Shown one piece after another: positions 43,205-53,503 of a stretch of 64,000 nucleotides of DNA. Source of the stretch: Hofstenia miamia (Eukaryota; Xenacoelomorpha; Acoela); NCBI GenBank assembly GCA_004352715.1, contig SCFE01000033.1:1897917-1961916 (forward strand), written 5' to 3'. The first letter of the stretch is position 1. The number at the start of each line of letters is the position of its first letter. Made by a program: the position numbers and the translations under genes. The notes beneath the pieces were generated by a model. It saw only the letters and a program-made list of their open reading frames with translations, was not told the origin of the DNA and made no database searches.

Positions 43205-45672
43205 ACACTTCAAATAAACTCCATATCTTGTTTTTTAATTGCCAAATTCCTTCTTAGTTCAAATACAGTTCATATTTGGTTAGCTGAAACGTGGCTTCAT
43301 GCAGGAATTGCTGATAACTCGCATATCCTGGGTTGCGTGCTTACTAGGGCTGACCGTTAGGTGGGTGCTCGAGGTGGTGTTTCTATTGCTCTTAGAAATG
43401 ATATCACTCTTCATTACATTCCTATTCAGCATCCTGTTTCAGCTTTCGGGTGCGCGGTCATTTTACAGAATTCCTCTCATTGTGTTTTGCTTATTTGTTT
43501 GTATCTTCCACCAAATGGTAGCAATTACCTGGTATGCTCAGCTGATCTTCAACAATTTCTGGATAATTGCATGTCCTGCTTCACAGACGAAATACTGGGG
43601 CCCAAATGTCTAATGTTTATTGGAATCTTGCTTGCTTGAACGTGGGACGGGAAGATGATTACCTCCAGATTTTTTAGGCTCATATGTTATCTGCTTGTAT
43701 CATGGAAGCTACGCATGCGAAAGGAAATGTCCTCGACAATCTCCTGACAACAAACAATGATATTTTTGCTTCAGTTGTTAATTGTACTAACTCTAATCAC
43801 ATGGGTATTCGTTTCAATGTTGGTTTTCCTGGGATCGTCATTTCAAATCACAATTATTTATTTAATGTCAATCCCTACCAATCAATTAATAGCTCCCTGG
43901 AGCATTTCCTGGGGCATCTCAAGTTTTCAATGAACGTCTGCTTTCCTATTCGCAGAGTAAGCGTATGTTTCTCCCATTTTATTGTTACTCACATTCCGTC
44001 CATCTTTCAATAGATTTCATACCATATTACGTCGTAATAGCTCGCAGTCTCTTGATTATGATAAATATTTGGCGCAGATTCAGACAGATTTAATATACTC
44101 CATTGAACTTGGCAGTTATTTTCTCGAACAATTTCAAGAAATGCACAATTGGTGAATGCTTTGTCACCATTAAAGGCCTGTCAGGTTCTCCAAAGCCTCT
44201 TGTCGCAATGTCTGAAGAGATTTTGGAGTCCACTAGCGGCTATGATAAGTGTATTGGTTTCAATAAGTTTTTTTCATCCAATTTTAACACAAATGAGGTG
44301 CGTGTTCCAGATGTACACTAACCTGATCCCGACATTCACTTCAATACAGAAAACATTACTAAGATTCTTGCTTTTATGCCATCTTCACAGACACAAACAG
44401 CTGATGGGCTGTCTGGTAAAGTTCTCAGTACTTTCTGTTAGACACTACCTCCAATTTTCTATATTTTGTTTGGGCCCATTCTGTCTACTAGTACTTTTCT
44501 TTTGATCTGAAAAATTGCATTCATCACGCCAATCCATAAATCTAACGATAAAAAAGCTCTTCAAGAATTATCGCGGAATTAGTCTATTACCTCGCGCCTC
44601 CTTAGCCCTTGAGAGAATTTTTTGGACTTTTTCTAAGATTGTGGCCAAAATCTCGTCCAAACAGCATGGGCCTATGAAAGGTCGCTCAACAGTCACTCAA
44701 CTTTTACTCTTCTTAGACAAGGTGTTTAATCACTTAGACAAAAGCGAAGGCTGTTTTTGTGTCTACTTTGACTACTTGAAGGCCTTTGATCGCGTTCCCC
44801 ACGAATTGTTTTTGCATAAACTCCGGGTTTTCGGTTTGGATGATCAGTTCATTAAGTTCTTTCGGTCTTATTTATCTGAACGTTATCAATGCGTCGTCAT
44901 TCATGAGAATATTTCACCAAAGGTTGCAGTGACAAGCGGTGATCCTCAGAGGATCATTTTAGGTCCCTTGCTTTTCCTTATGTTTATCAACGATATGCCT
45001 GATAGTTTCATCAATTCCGATAGCTTTATATACACCAATGACTGTAAAGTTCTTGGAAGTAACAAAGACCTTCTAATGGCTGATATTCAAAGGTTCTTAC
45101 TGTGGAATTAGTCTAACGGCGTGGAAATTAATGTTTCCAAGTCTCAACTTCTCATTTTCTATTGTAATCAACCTTATGAGCTTTTTATCGACAGTGAAAC
45201 CATCTATTCCGTTCTACACATTAAAGACCTAGGTGTTATTATAGACCCTAATTTACGTTGGAACATACATGCCTTGACGCAGCTTCAAAAGGCTAGAAAT
45301 GCTTTTTTTTATGATAAAGCACAATGTTCCGTTTCAAACTAGCCAGACGGTAAGGGCTAGGCTTATAAAGTCATGTGTCCTCAGTATTATACTTTACGCT
45401 AGTCAGACATGGTTTAATGGTGATGTCATCCTGCATAAGTTTGATAGTTCTCATAGACTTTGCCTGTATTGGGTTTTTGGCAAAGCCCAGCTTTCTTTGC
45501 TCTAGACAGCAATTATCGGTTGTATCCTATTATTGTGCTATTTCAACTTTACAACTTATTATTCATGAAAAATGGTAGATTATGGATTATCCCGGTTCAT
45601 TTTCCCATTCATGTTGGCTTGGACAAACTCCGATCTTCAAGTCATGTGCAATTCGAAGTTTCTACAACATAG
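43205..45672 (+). pseudogene. LINE family B copy 2 ORF2 (endonuclease-RT)
   Basis: Same family as 24180-26458. The endonuclease part shows 'WLAETWLHAGIADNSHILG', 'GARGGVSIALRNDITLHYIP' and 'LLICLYLPPNGSNYL'; the G-D-F-N region is frameshifted near 43620. The linker 'FKKCTIGECFVTIKGLSGSP' matches copy 1. RT: 'SSKQHGPMKGRSTVTQLLLF', 'VYFDYLKAFDRVPHELFLHK', 'TSGDPQRIILGPLLFLMFIN', then 'FIYTNDCKVLGSN', where copy 1 has Y-A-D-D, so the first Asp of the xxDD box is Asn here. The thumb ('IKDLGVIIDPNLRWNIHALT') and the tail to 'SSHVQFEVSTT' follow. Homology to copy 1 stops at about 45672, so it is 3'-truncated. Several stops and frameshifts. Confidence 0.85.
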
Positions 45673-45788
45673 AAGAAGAAGAAACACGTATATTTTCACT
45701 TGTAGTCAATAAAAAATGCAAATACATAGAAGAATGGTACGAACCATGCGCACATAAAATCAAAAATAAAACTAAACACGTAATAAAA

Positions 45789-47259
45789 TTAAGAATTTTT
45801 AGTGAATAAAAGAGTCATAAAAGGAAAAAATTGAGACTTTCGCAATGACAGACGATGGAATTCCACTTTGAAACGACCAGATCTTGGCTGGAGCTTAGGG
45901 TACAAATCATTAAGACAGTGTGAGTTGAGTGATGACTTAGTGAAAAGTCTGACGGCCAATTTCTGTCTCCTAGCCACGTAGTTTAGAGCATTGATTTCAC
46001 TGCCAGTAATAATCTTATGACCACGTGAAAAAATTCTTTGAACCTTGACATTAAGCGTGTCGCCAAGACCTACGAACAACGGAGCACAGTAATCAAAGAG
46101 CGAAACTACAGTGCAGTTAAAAATTTTATGAAGGGCGTCTTCATTACAGACAGGCTTCAACTGCCTAAGGATCGTAAACCTTTGCGCTGCTCTTTTCATG
46201 ACTGTATCAAAGTGGTAATGCCAATTAAGATTAGAGACAATTATGATGCCCAGTATTTTGGCATTATCAACAACGGGGATGTCGACATCGGGGAGTGTAT
46301 GTGAGACTCTATTGGTCTTGCGTGTGGAGATGATCATTTGGACAGACTTCTTCTTATTCAGCANNNNNNNNNNNNNNNNNNNNNNNNNNNNNNNNNNNNN
46401 NNNNNNNNNNNNNNNNNNNNNNNNNNNNNNNNNNNNNNNNNNNNNNNNNNNNNNNNNNNNNNNNNNNCTTCTTATTCAGCAAGAGAGAGTTGATAGAGCA
46501 ATACTTATCAAGTAGGATCGCATCGGTATTGATGAAGACGTTTTTTGTCAACCTGATTATTGATGTCATATCGTCCGCGAATTTGATCAGCAGACCATGA
46601 ATACCTGAAAAATCAGAGATGTAGAAAATAAAGAGCAGAGGCCCGATCATGATCCTTTCGCACTCCACTCACGACAGGCAAGAAATCGCTAAAAACACCG
46701 GAATGTGATACACGGAAGCTCCGGTTTGTAAGGTAGTCCGATAGCTAGTTCACAAAGGAAATTGGAATGGCGCTATTAGAAAGCTTCAATAAAAGTCGGC
46801 TGTGTCAAAGGCCTTGCTTAGATCGAAAGCCTGCATTTTGTTTGGAATACCATCGGCCCCAGTACCAGCGTTTTTGAGGCTATCAATGTACTTTAGCACT
46901 GCGAATGGGCTAGTCTTAGCGAAGATATTTGCAGAGACACCAGGATGAGAAGACCATGAACCATGCAGCCTTGAAATTTTGCAGCTATATCATTGAGTGC
47001 GGTTTTAATTGAGGTGTATTTCGCTAGGATGTTGCCAATATTTAGCCTATTGCATCCTTTAGTGAAGGATTTATACAGCGCCCAGGATTGGCGAGCTCCT
47101 GAACAGGACTGAAGACAACCCTTCTTTATAATGGCATCAGATAGTTTTGCTGTGAAATGACGTAATTGGTGAGTATCATTTTGGCTAAAAGCTTGTTGCT
47201 TTTTGTCAAGTATATAAAAGTACAGTTTTTGAGAACCAGGCGGAAGGGGATCACAGACA
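45789..47259 (-). pseudogene. LINE family A copy 2, internally deleted
   Basis: Minus strand, entering from the gap at 47260. The region between endonuclease and RT ('SCSGARQSWALYKSFTKGCN', 'NILAKYTSIKTALNDIAAKF') leads to 'SLKNAGTGADGIPNK', which is fused directly to 'MQAFDLSKAFDTAD', skipping the RT finger block present in copy 1. Then 'IGPLLFIFYISDFSGIHGL', 'LIKFADDMTSI' (intact F-A-D-D), 'INSLLLNKK', the spurious gap, 'QMIISTRKTNRVSHTLPD', 'LGIIIVSNLNWHYHF' and a C-terminus ending 'FFPFMTLLFTKNS' at 45789. The thumb-to-end part is one open frame of 182 codons and retains CpG, unlike copy 1. Confidence 0.85.
46364..46467. other. 104-N gap that is probably spurious
   Basis: The 14 bases CTTCTTATTCAGCA occur just before (46350-46363) and just after (46468-46481) the Ns. 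Overlapping them makes the LINE A frame continuous, as in copy 1 ('LNKKKCQQMIIS'). Confidence 0.8.
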
Positions 47260-48259
47260 NNNNNNNNNNNNNNNNNNNNNNNNNNNNNNNNNNNNNNNNN
47301 NNNNNNNNNNNNNNNNNNNNNNNNNNNNNNNNNNNNNNNNNNNNNNNNNNNNNNNNNNNNNNNNNNNNNNNNNNNNNNNNNNNNNNNNNNNNNNNNNNNN
47401 NNNNNNNNNNNNNNNNNNNNNNNNNNNNNNNNNNNNNNNNNNNNNNNNNNNNNNNNNNNNNNNNNNNNNNNNNNNNNNNNNNNNNNNNNNNNNNNNNNNN
47501 NNNNNNNNNNNNNNNNNNNNNNNNNNNNNNNNNNNNNNNNNNNNNNNNNNNNNNNNNNNNNNNNNNNNNNNNNNNNNNNNNNNNNNNNNNNNNNNNNNNN
47601 NNNNNNNNNNNNNNNNNNNNNNNNNNNNNNNNNNNNNNNNNNNNNNNNNNNNNNNNNNNNNNNNNNNNNNNNNNNNNNNNNNNNNNNNNNNNNNNNNNNN
47701 NNNNNNNNNNNNNNNNNNNNNNNNNNNNNNNNNNNNNNNNNNNNNNNNNNNNNNNNNNNNNNNNNNNNNNNNNNNNNNNNNNNNNNNNNNNNNNNNNNNN
47801 NNNNNNNNNNNNNNNNNNNNNNNNNNNNNNNNNNNNNNNNNNNNNNNNNNNNNNNNNNNNNNNNNNNNNNNNNNNNNNNNNNNNNNNNNNNNNNNNNNNN
47901 NNNNNNNNNNNNNNNNNNNNNNNNNNNNNNNNNNNNNNNNNNNNNNNNNNNNNNNNNNNNNNNNNNNNNNNNNNNNNNNNNNNNNNNNNNNNNNNNNNNN
48001 NNNNNNNNNNNNNNNNNNNNNNNNNNNNNNNNNNNNNNNNNNNNNNNNNNNNNNNNNNNNNNNNNNNNNNNNNNNNNNNNNNNNNNNNNNNNNNNNNNNN
48101 NNNNNNNNNNNNNNNNNNNNNNNNNNNNNNNNNNNNNNNNNNNNNNNNNNNNNNNNNNNNNNNNNNNNNNNNNNNNNNNNNNNNNNNNNNNNNNNNNNNN
48201 NNNNNNNNNNNNNNNNNNNNNNNNNNNNNNNNNNNNNNNNNNNNNNNNNNNNNNNNNNN
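47260..48259. other. assembly gap (1,000 N)
   Basis: 1,000 Ns between LINE A copy 2 and gypsy copy 2. The 5' LTR and leader of gypsy copy 2 are expected inside. Confidence 0.99.
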
Positions 48260-48866
48260 AATACTCAACATGTTGTGTACCAGAAGATGGAAATGCGAAT
48301 GCTAGAATCAACTGTTGCATTGGAACTACAAATTCACGAGTTAAAAACCCAGATGGCTAAGTCGGAAGAAGCTAACTTCTTAAAATTCTCTGTTGATGAA
48401 TTTGTTACTCATGCTACATTAAATGAAGCTTTAGGGGATTGGGCTGAGAAGATAACTGATCAATTCACCCAGATGATTTGAGGTAAAAATTCAACCCCTG
48501 TTCTTTTGAATGCACCAACACCTTCCCAGTGTGATGAAGGTAAGATGATTCCCCCCACTTCAGTGTCATCTTGCATCAATTCATTTGTGTCATCTAATCC
48601 TACATTTACACAAGCATCCATTGCCACAGTTGCTACTCCTCTGAGAGATAGAGATTTCATTCCTCCCATTCATGTGCAGCCACCTTGCGCTTCTGCATTA
48701 ACTACCTCAAAGGAACATGTGAGGAAGTTAATGAATACATTGATAAGTAACTTTCTCTGAAGTCTCAAAGTGATCAGGCAAAACAACTATCCAGCTGATA
48801 CGCACCAAAACGAAAAACCAACTCACAACCAAACCATTGAAAGAAAACAACAAGATTAAACAGTTA

Positions 48867-48956
48867 TCACGTCAGTGTCCTGTCACGGTCGCCATGTAGA
48901 ATTGTTGGCTGGTTGGGAAACTTAACTAGAAACTTAATTGACTCTGCAGAAGGTTT
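48867..48956 (-). repeat. leader fragment inserted in inverted orientation inside gag
   Basis: Reverse-complemented, this reads AAACCTTCTGCAGAGTCAAT... (22 identical bases with 20608-20629), then ATTCTACATGGCGACC...TGACGTGA, matching the leader of copy 1 near 11818-11850 (ATTCTACATGGTGACCCTGACGTGA). It displaces capsid coding sequence. It may reflect template switching during reverse transcription or a later inversion. Confidence 0.75.
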
Positions 48957-49608
48957 GAATAGCGTTTACAGAACAGCCACTGTATTTGAGTGGGCTAGCA
49001 TACAACCAATACATGATGTTGGATCAGAATATCAAGACCAACTATCAACTGTTAGTTGGATTTTTTGAGGATCACTACAGGGCTCCTCATATAAAACACC
49101 AATACAAGACCTTGCTTTGTGATATGTCTTTTAAGAGAGGTGACGATATTCGTAATTACATTACGCAGGTTGAAAGACTTTTTCGATTAAGTAGTTTGTC
49201 TCCTGAATACTCTCGGCATGACCTCTTCTCATATATTTGCAGAGGGTTCCCTCCTTCTATCCGTAGTCACCTGGAGATTAAATGCGATCCAGAGGAGAGT
49301 TTGCACAATATCATACGAAAGGCGATTAGTGTAGTATACATGATCTATAACTCTAATCAAATTGATAAAGATCTTTATGAATTATCTGGAACCAATGTAC
49401 AACAGGAGTCTAAGAAGACCATTTTAAAAAAAGATTTCGACATGGCTTCAGTGAGGTGTTTCCACTGTGGCGAGAAAGGTCATTTTAAATCTAACTGTAA
49501 AGCAAAGATTCAAATTGTTGCTGAAGGTGAGGGTTTCTTAGTTGATGAGCCTGCTACATCCTCTACTGACACATTATTAGTAGATCTGACAGAAAATGAG
49601 TCACCACA

Positions 49609-49618
49609 TTTAAATTGA
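49609..49618 (+). promoter_or_regulatory. gag-pol -1 frameshift site (TTTAAAT then TGA)
   Basis: Gag codons CAT TTA AAT TGA contain the heptamer T TTA AAT, which fits the X XXY YYZ rule for -1 ribosomal frameshifting. Pol continues in exactly the -1 frame (TTT AAA TTG AAT GGA GCA). Copy 1 has the same stop position and pol frame with ATTAAAC. No pseudoknot was modelled. Confidence 0.65.
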
Positions 49619-50127
49619 ATGGAGCACCAACTCCTTCAAAATGCGCACGGGATGTATTGGTGATCACTAATATGATAAGGAAGAACCTAATTCCTGTGGA
49701 AATGAATGGACGAATTATTAATGCCACTATCAACACCGGAGCTGCTGTGTCAATCATAAGTGATGAATGCTGCAAAGACAATTGCTTTACCCGTGACTCA
49801 CTCAATTCCTCATCCAACATTAAACTCATTGATGCATTGGGAAATTTAATTTCATTGAAAGGGAAATTAAAAAATGCCGTGTTGAAGATTTGTGCCGAAC
49901 AATTTGAAGTAGATCTTATTGTCATTGATACTGCTAATCATCAACTCCCCTATGATTTGATTTTGGGTAATGACTTTCTGGAGCAAAACTCATGTGTGAT
50001 CAATTATAAAAATAACACGATATCTATAAAGGATCAAGACGCTACGCAGTTAGCTACAATTCCTGAACGGGAAGTTGTGTTTAACTTGAAAGAGCCTGTC
50101 TACTTAGAAGCTAAGCACTGGACCTGA
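49615..50127 (+). pseudogene. gypsy copy 2 protease, active site D to N
   Basis: First domain of pol, in the -1 frame to gag: 'NGAPTPSKCARDVLVITNMI', then the retropepsin 'VEMNGRIINATINTGAAVSI', 'IDALGNLISLKGKL', 'LPYDLILGNDFLEQNSCVI'. Length and blocks fit a Ty3/gypsy protease that would cleave gag and pol in the particle. The catalytic D-T-G-A is N-T-G-A here (AAC, while copy 1 has GAC). The change of the active-site Asp should abolish catalysis. Frame ends at TGA 50125-50127, where copy 1 has an Arg codon. Confidence 0.9.
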
Positions 50128-50133
50128 GCAGCT

Positions 50134-51396
50134 GTGTTTTCAAATTCAGAAATGCATGGAGACGTGATGATAGCAGGCCAAAGAGGCAAATACATCAAAG
50201 GCATCTCCTTTTCACCCGACTTATGTAAAGTAAGTTCAGGAAAAACCTATGTCACTATTCTCAACAGATCAACACATCTGGTGGGATTTAAAGAATCTGA
50301 TCTCCAGATAATAGGAGTGCCAGTTTGGGTTGAGAGTGTTGAGACCTCCTGTTTATCCATATGTACTGCCATCCACGATCTCAAAGAGTTGTCCAATGTT
50401 AAGATCCCTACTGTAAATAAAGGGACCCATTCACATCTAAAGGATACCAAGAAGAAATCACTCATTTCAATACTCCAGAGCAAGAGTGAAGTGTTTAATT
50501 ATGGTACAATTAGTATGGGGCAGGCAATTGGAGAAGAACATGCAATCAAAGTAAAGCAAGAGAAGCTGATTCAACTATCTATCTGCTGAGTTCCAGAAAA
50601 CCTCAAATCAGAATATGAAAAAATTCTAAAGGATTTAATAGAGAGTGGAATAATTCAGGGAAGTAATAGTCCCTACACAGCCCCCACTGTGTTTATTAGG
50701 CAAGGGGAAAAGTACAGGCTCTGTATTGGTTTTCAAAAATTGAATGACATTATGATCAAAGATGCTTACCCATTGCCTCAAATTGAGGATCTCTTATATG
50801 ACGCCAGTAAATATAAGTTTTTCTCTTGCCTCAACCTATGTAAAGCCTATTGGCAAGTACTGATGCATCCATTCAATATTCCAAAAACCGCATTCATCAC
50901 ACCCTACAGCCTATATGAATGGAAATATATGGCCTTTGGGTTATGTAATGCCCCTGCAACTTTTCAGCTCTATGTCACCAAGGTCTTAACCAATGATTCT
51001 AATATTCTTGAACCTGGGATTTCCACGTATATAGATGATATTCTTGTAGCAAGCAACACTTTTGATGAACATCTTGAGAAATCAAATCAGACTTTGGAAT
51101 TGTTGCAGAAAGCTGGACTTAAAGTGAATGGGAATAAATGCTCTTTGGCGCAAATTAAAGTCACATTCCTAGGCAGAGTGATTGAGCATGGACGAATTTC
51201 AATAAAAACCAATGCAAAGCAGTTTCTAGAGCAAATCAAGACACCCTGGAGCCGAAAAGATGTGCAGAGGTTAATGGGATTTCTAAATTACTACGGAATG
51301 TTCATCCCAGATTTGGCCAAGAAAACAAAATCCATCACTCAATTGCTTAAAAATCCCATGAATTTAAATAGACCTGGACTGAGCAGGAGGCATTAG
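50134..51396 (+). pseudogene. gypsy copy 2 reverse transcriptase, motif A D to N
   Basis: Same frame as protease. Linker 'GDVMIAGQRGKYIKGISFSP' and 'TYVTILNRSTHLVGF', a TGA at 50587-50589, then RT: 'VPENLKSEYEKILKDLIESG', 'KYRLCIGFQKLNDIMIKDAY', 'KFFSCLNLCKAYWQV', 'PKTAFITPYSLYEW', 'MAFGLCNAPATFQL', 'STYIDDILVAS', 'VTFLGRVIEHG', 'QRLMGFLNYYGMF'. The order is typical of Ty3/gypsy RT. The motif A Asp (L-D-L in the family) is Asn here (CTC AAC CTA), and C-I-D is C-I-G in motif 2. The Y-I-D-D pair is intact. The frame breaks at about 51360. Confidence 0.92.
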
Positions 51397-51850
51397 AAGG
51401 GATCAAAACCGAACTGCAAAAGATACTGTAGTTGAATACCCCAGACTACACCAAGGAGTTCATTGTTGACTGTGATGCAAGTGCTGTCGCCATTAGTGGC
51501 ATATTGAGCCAAGAGATAAATGGAGTTGAATGTCCAGTTCAGTATTTTAGCAGAAAATTACGAGCTGCTGAAAAAAATTATGGTGCAACCAAATGTGAAA
51601 TGCTAGCTTTAGTAGAGTCGCTAAAGAAGTTTTGGTATTTTATCTTAGGTAGAAAATTCATCGTGCGCACTGATAACAGTGCACTAGCCTGGCTTAAAAA
51701 ATTCTCAGGAGATAGGTCCAACATAGTAGCCAGATGGATAGAATATCTAAACGACTTCTCCTTTTCTATCAAACATCGCCCTGGACGTTTACATTTGAAC
51801 GCAGATTATTGGACGGCGTTGCCAAGCTATGAAAGGGATTTGAAAAAGCC
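51362..51850 (+). pseudogene. gypsy copy 2 RNase H
   Basis: After a frameshift, the frame carries two stops ('TWTEQEALEGIKTELQKIL' lies between TAG codons). Then come 'EFIVDCDASAVAISGILSQE' with the first Asp, 'KCEMLALVESLKKFWYFI' with the Glu, 'FIVRTDNSALAWLKKF' with the second Asp, and 'SFSIKHRPGRLHLNADYW' with the last H and D. All four expected acidic positions are present, unlike in the neighbouring domains. RNase H removes the RNA strand during reverse transcription. Confidence 0.9.
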
Positions 51851-51939
51851 GGCTGGGGAGAAAATCCCCTTCGCATTCATACCACACACTGAGTATGAAT
51901 TAATTCCCGAAATAAATGCCGATCAAAATGGTAAAGAAA

Positions 51940-53168
51940 TTTTGCCAATTCTAATCTGTGAAGAAATATCTGAGGAAGAAATTATTAAACATCAACAAAA
52001 TGATCTCATCCTATCTGATATTATGAAAAGAATGAAGGACCCCTTCTTTCCTCTTTCACCAATGGCGATTAGATATTACAATCAATACAATTGGACAACA
52101 ACAGAGAAGGGTTTATTATATGTAAAGAGTCGAAATAACCGTCTTGCTATTCTGGAATATTTCAAAAGAGATCTCGTGAGGAGGGTTCACAAAAAAGGTC
52201 ATTTAGGAATTATCCAAACAGAAAAGACGTTCAATTCTCGCTATGTTACTATCAGAATTAGATCAACAGTTCAAGATGTCATTGACAAATGTAAAAAGTG
52301 TCTGTTAACTAATTCTGCTCACTTTCCAGAGCAATGGGCTGAATTGGAATGTCGTGCTGCATCAAGCTCCAATGAAATTGTGCATATGGACTTGGAGCAA
52401 CTGTCTCATGATAGTGACAGATTTCAGTATCTGCTAGTGCTAGTTGATCATTTCACTAAGTATACCTGAATCATTCCCATGGATAGCACACTTGCTGAAA
52501 AAGTAGCTGATAAGATAGTCAAGGAGTGGATTTTAAAGTATGGCCCTATGTCTCATCTGGTCTCAAATCGTGGTCCACAATTTGAAAGCAATTTGATGAA
52601 AACCCTTATGTCTGAATTGGAAATATTACATGACTTTACCACTGCTTACCACCCTCAAGCAAATGGATTAGTGAAGCGACTCAATAGAACTTTGATAAAA
52701 TAAATTAGGGTGGCGGTATCACATGCAGCAGGAAAAAATTGGCGACGGGTAATAGAGTGTATTGAATTTTTTTATAATACATCAGTTCATTCGACCACTG
52801 GGATAAGTCCCTTTAAAGCTATGTTCGGGCGTGAAGCTCTAACTTCTTTATCAATGATGTACCTGAATTACTCAGAAATTACCTTAGAGAGATATGTTAA
52901 TCAGTTGCTACGTGACATGCAGGAGATTCATTTAACCATTGCTCATAATACCTCTCAATCTTGTATAAGGCAGAAGTGAATGTTTAATAAAAAATTATAT
53001 GGCAAATCTCATAGACGTGGCGACAAAGTATTTGCGTATTTGCAACTGATCACAATCAGGACAGAAAATTAGCCAATAATTGGCAAGGACCATTTATGGT
53101 TGAGAAAGTGCTTGACCACAATACATATACACTTAGTAATGGGAGAACTGTACATTTTCAGAGATTAA
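51940..53168 (+). pseudogene. gypsy copy 2 integrase with GPY/F module, catalytic changes
   Basis: Zinc-binding domain 'LVRRVHKKGHLG' and 'VIDKCKKC'. Core: first Asp in 'SNEIVHMDLEQLS', 'LVLVDHFTKYT' followed by TGA (52467-52469) where the family has Trp, 'GPMSHLVSNRGPQFES' where S-D-R-G is S-N-R-G, and 'YHPQANGLVKRLNRTL' where the catalytic Glu is Lys. C-terminal module 'NNWQGPFMVEKVLDHNTY' and 'RTVHFQRLK' is the GPY/F chromatin-targeting region. Stops at 52467, 52701, 52977 and 53171 and a frameshift near 53035 add to the damage. Two of the three D-D-E residues are replaced, so integration is impossible. Confidence 0.92.
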
Positions 53169-53503
53169 AATGAGCAATTAATGACATTGAGAATGTCATC
53201 ATTGATGACAATAACGAATATACCTTAATTGATAACAGTGTTGACGAATATGCAACTTATGATAATTTAACAGAATTTGCTGAAGAAGATTTAGATGATA
53301 CTGATTTTGAACATGACATAGTAGATAATTGTAGTTCACGAGTTCTGCCTTCAAGGCACGCTAGAGTTAATAAAACTTACGATCCCAATATTTGGGACCT
53401 TAACCTTATAGATATGTTTAGGAATGATACCGATAGGGAAGAAACGCGAGTCGCCAGCTCCTCTGCCCCATCGCTGCAGAGTGAGATGAAAGATGGAGGT
53501 TAG
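53169..53503 (+). pseudogene. gypsy copy 2 pol C-terminal acidic tail
   Basis: Same frame as the GPY/F module: a very acidic stretch ('FAEEDLDDTDFEHDIVD'), then 'RVLPSRHARVNKTYDPNIW' and 'APSLQSEMKDGG', ending at TAG 53501-53503. Acidic tails of this sort are not part of the integrase fold. It may be a linker or a targeting tail. The stop overlaps the ATG of ORF-X by 11 bases. Confidence 0.6.

Larger units (their letters stand above)
48260..49618 (+). pseudogene. gypsy copy 2 gag, with inverted leader insertion
   Basis: Gag of the LTR element, one frame from the gap edge to the stop at 49616-49618. N-terminal part: coiled-coil-like 'ALELQIHELKTQMAKSEEAN', then 'DEFVTHATLNEALGDW', a TGA at 48478-48480 and a Pro/Ser-rich linker to a TGA at 48758-48760. 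Capsid homology resumes at about 48980: 'GLAYNQYMMLDQNIKTNY', 'YKTLLCDMSFKRGDDI', 'YITQVERLFRLSSLSPEYSR', 'GFPPSIRSHLEIKCDPEE'. A CCHC knuckle CFHCGEKGHFKSNC (about 49458-49500) binds nucleic acid. Between 48770 and 48980 the capsid section seen in copy 1 is missing and replaced by inverted leader sequence. The C-terminal half (48986 onward) is intact. Confidence 0.85.
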
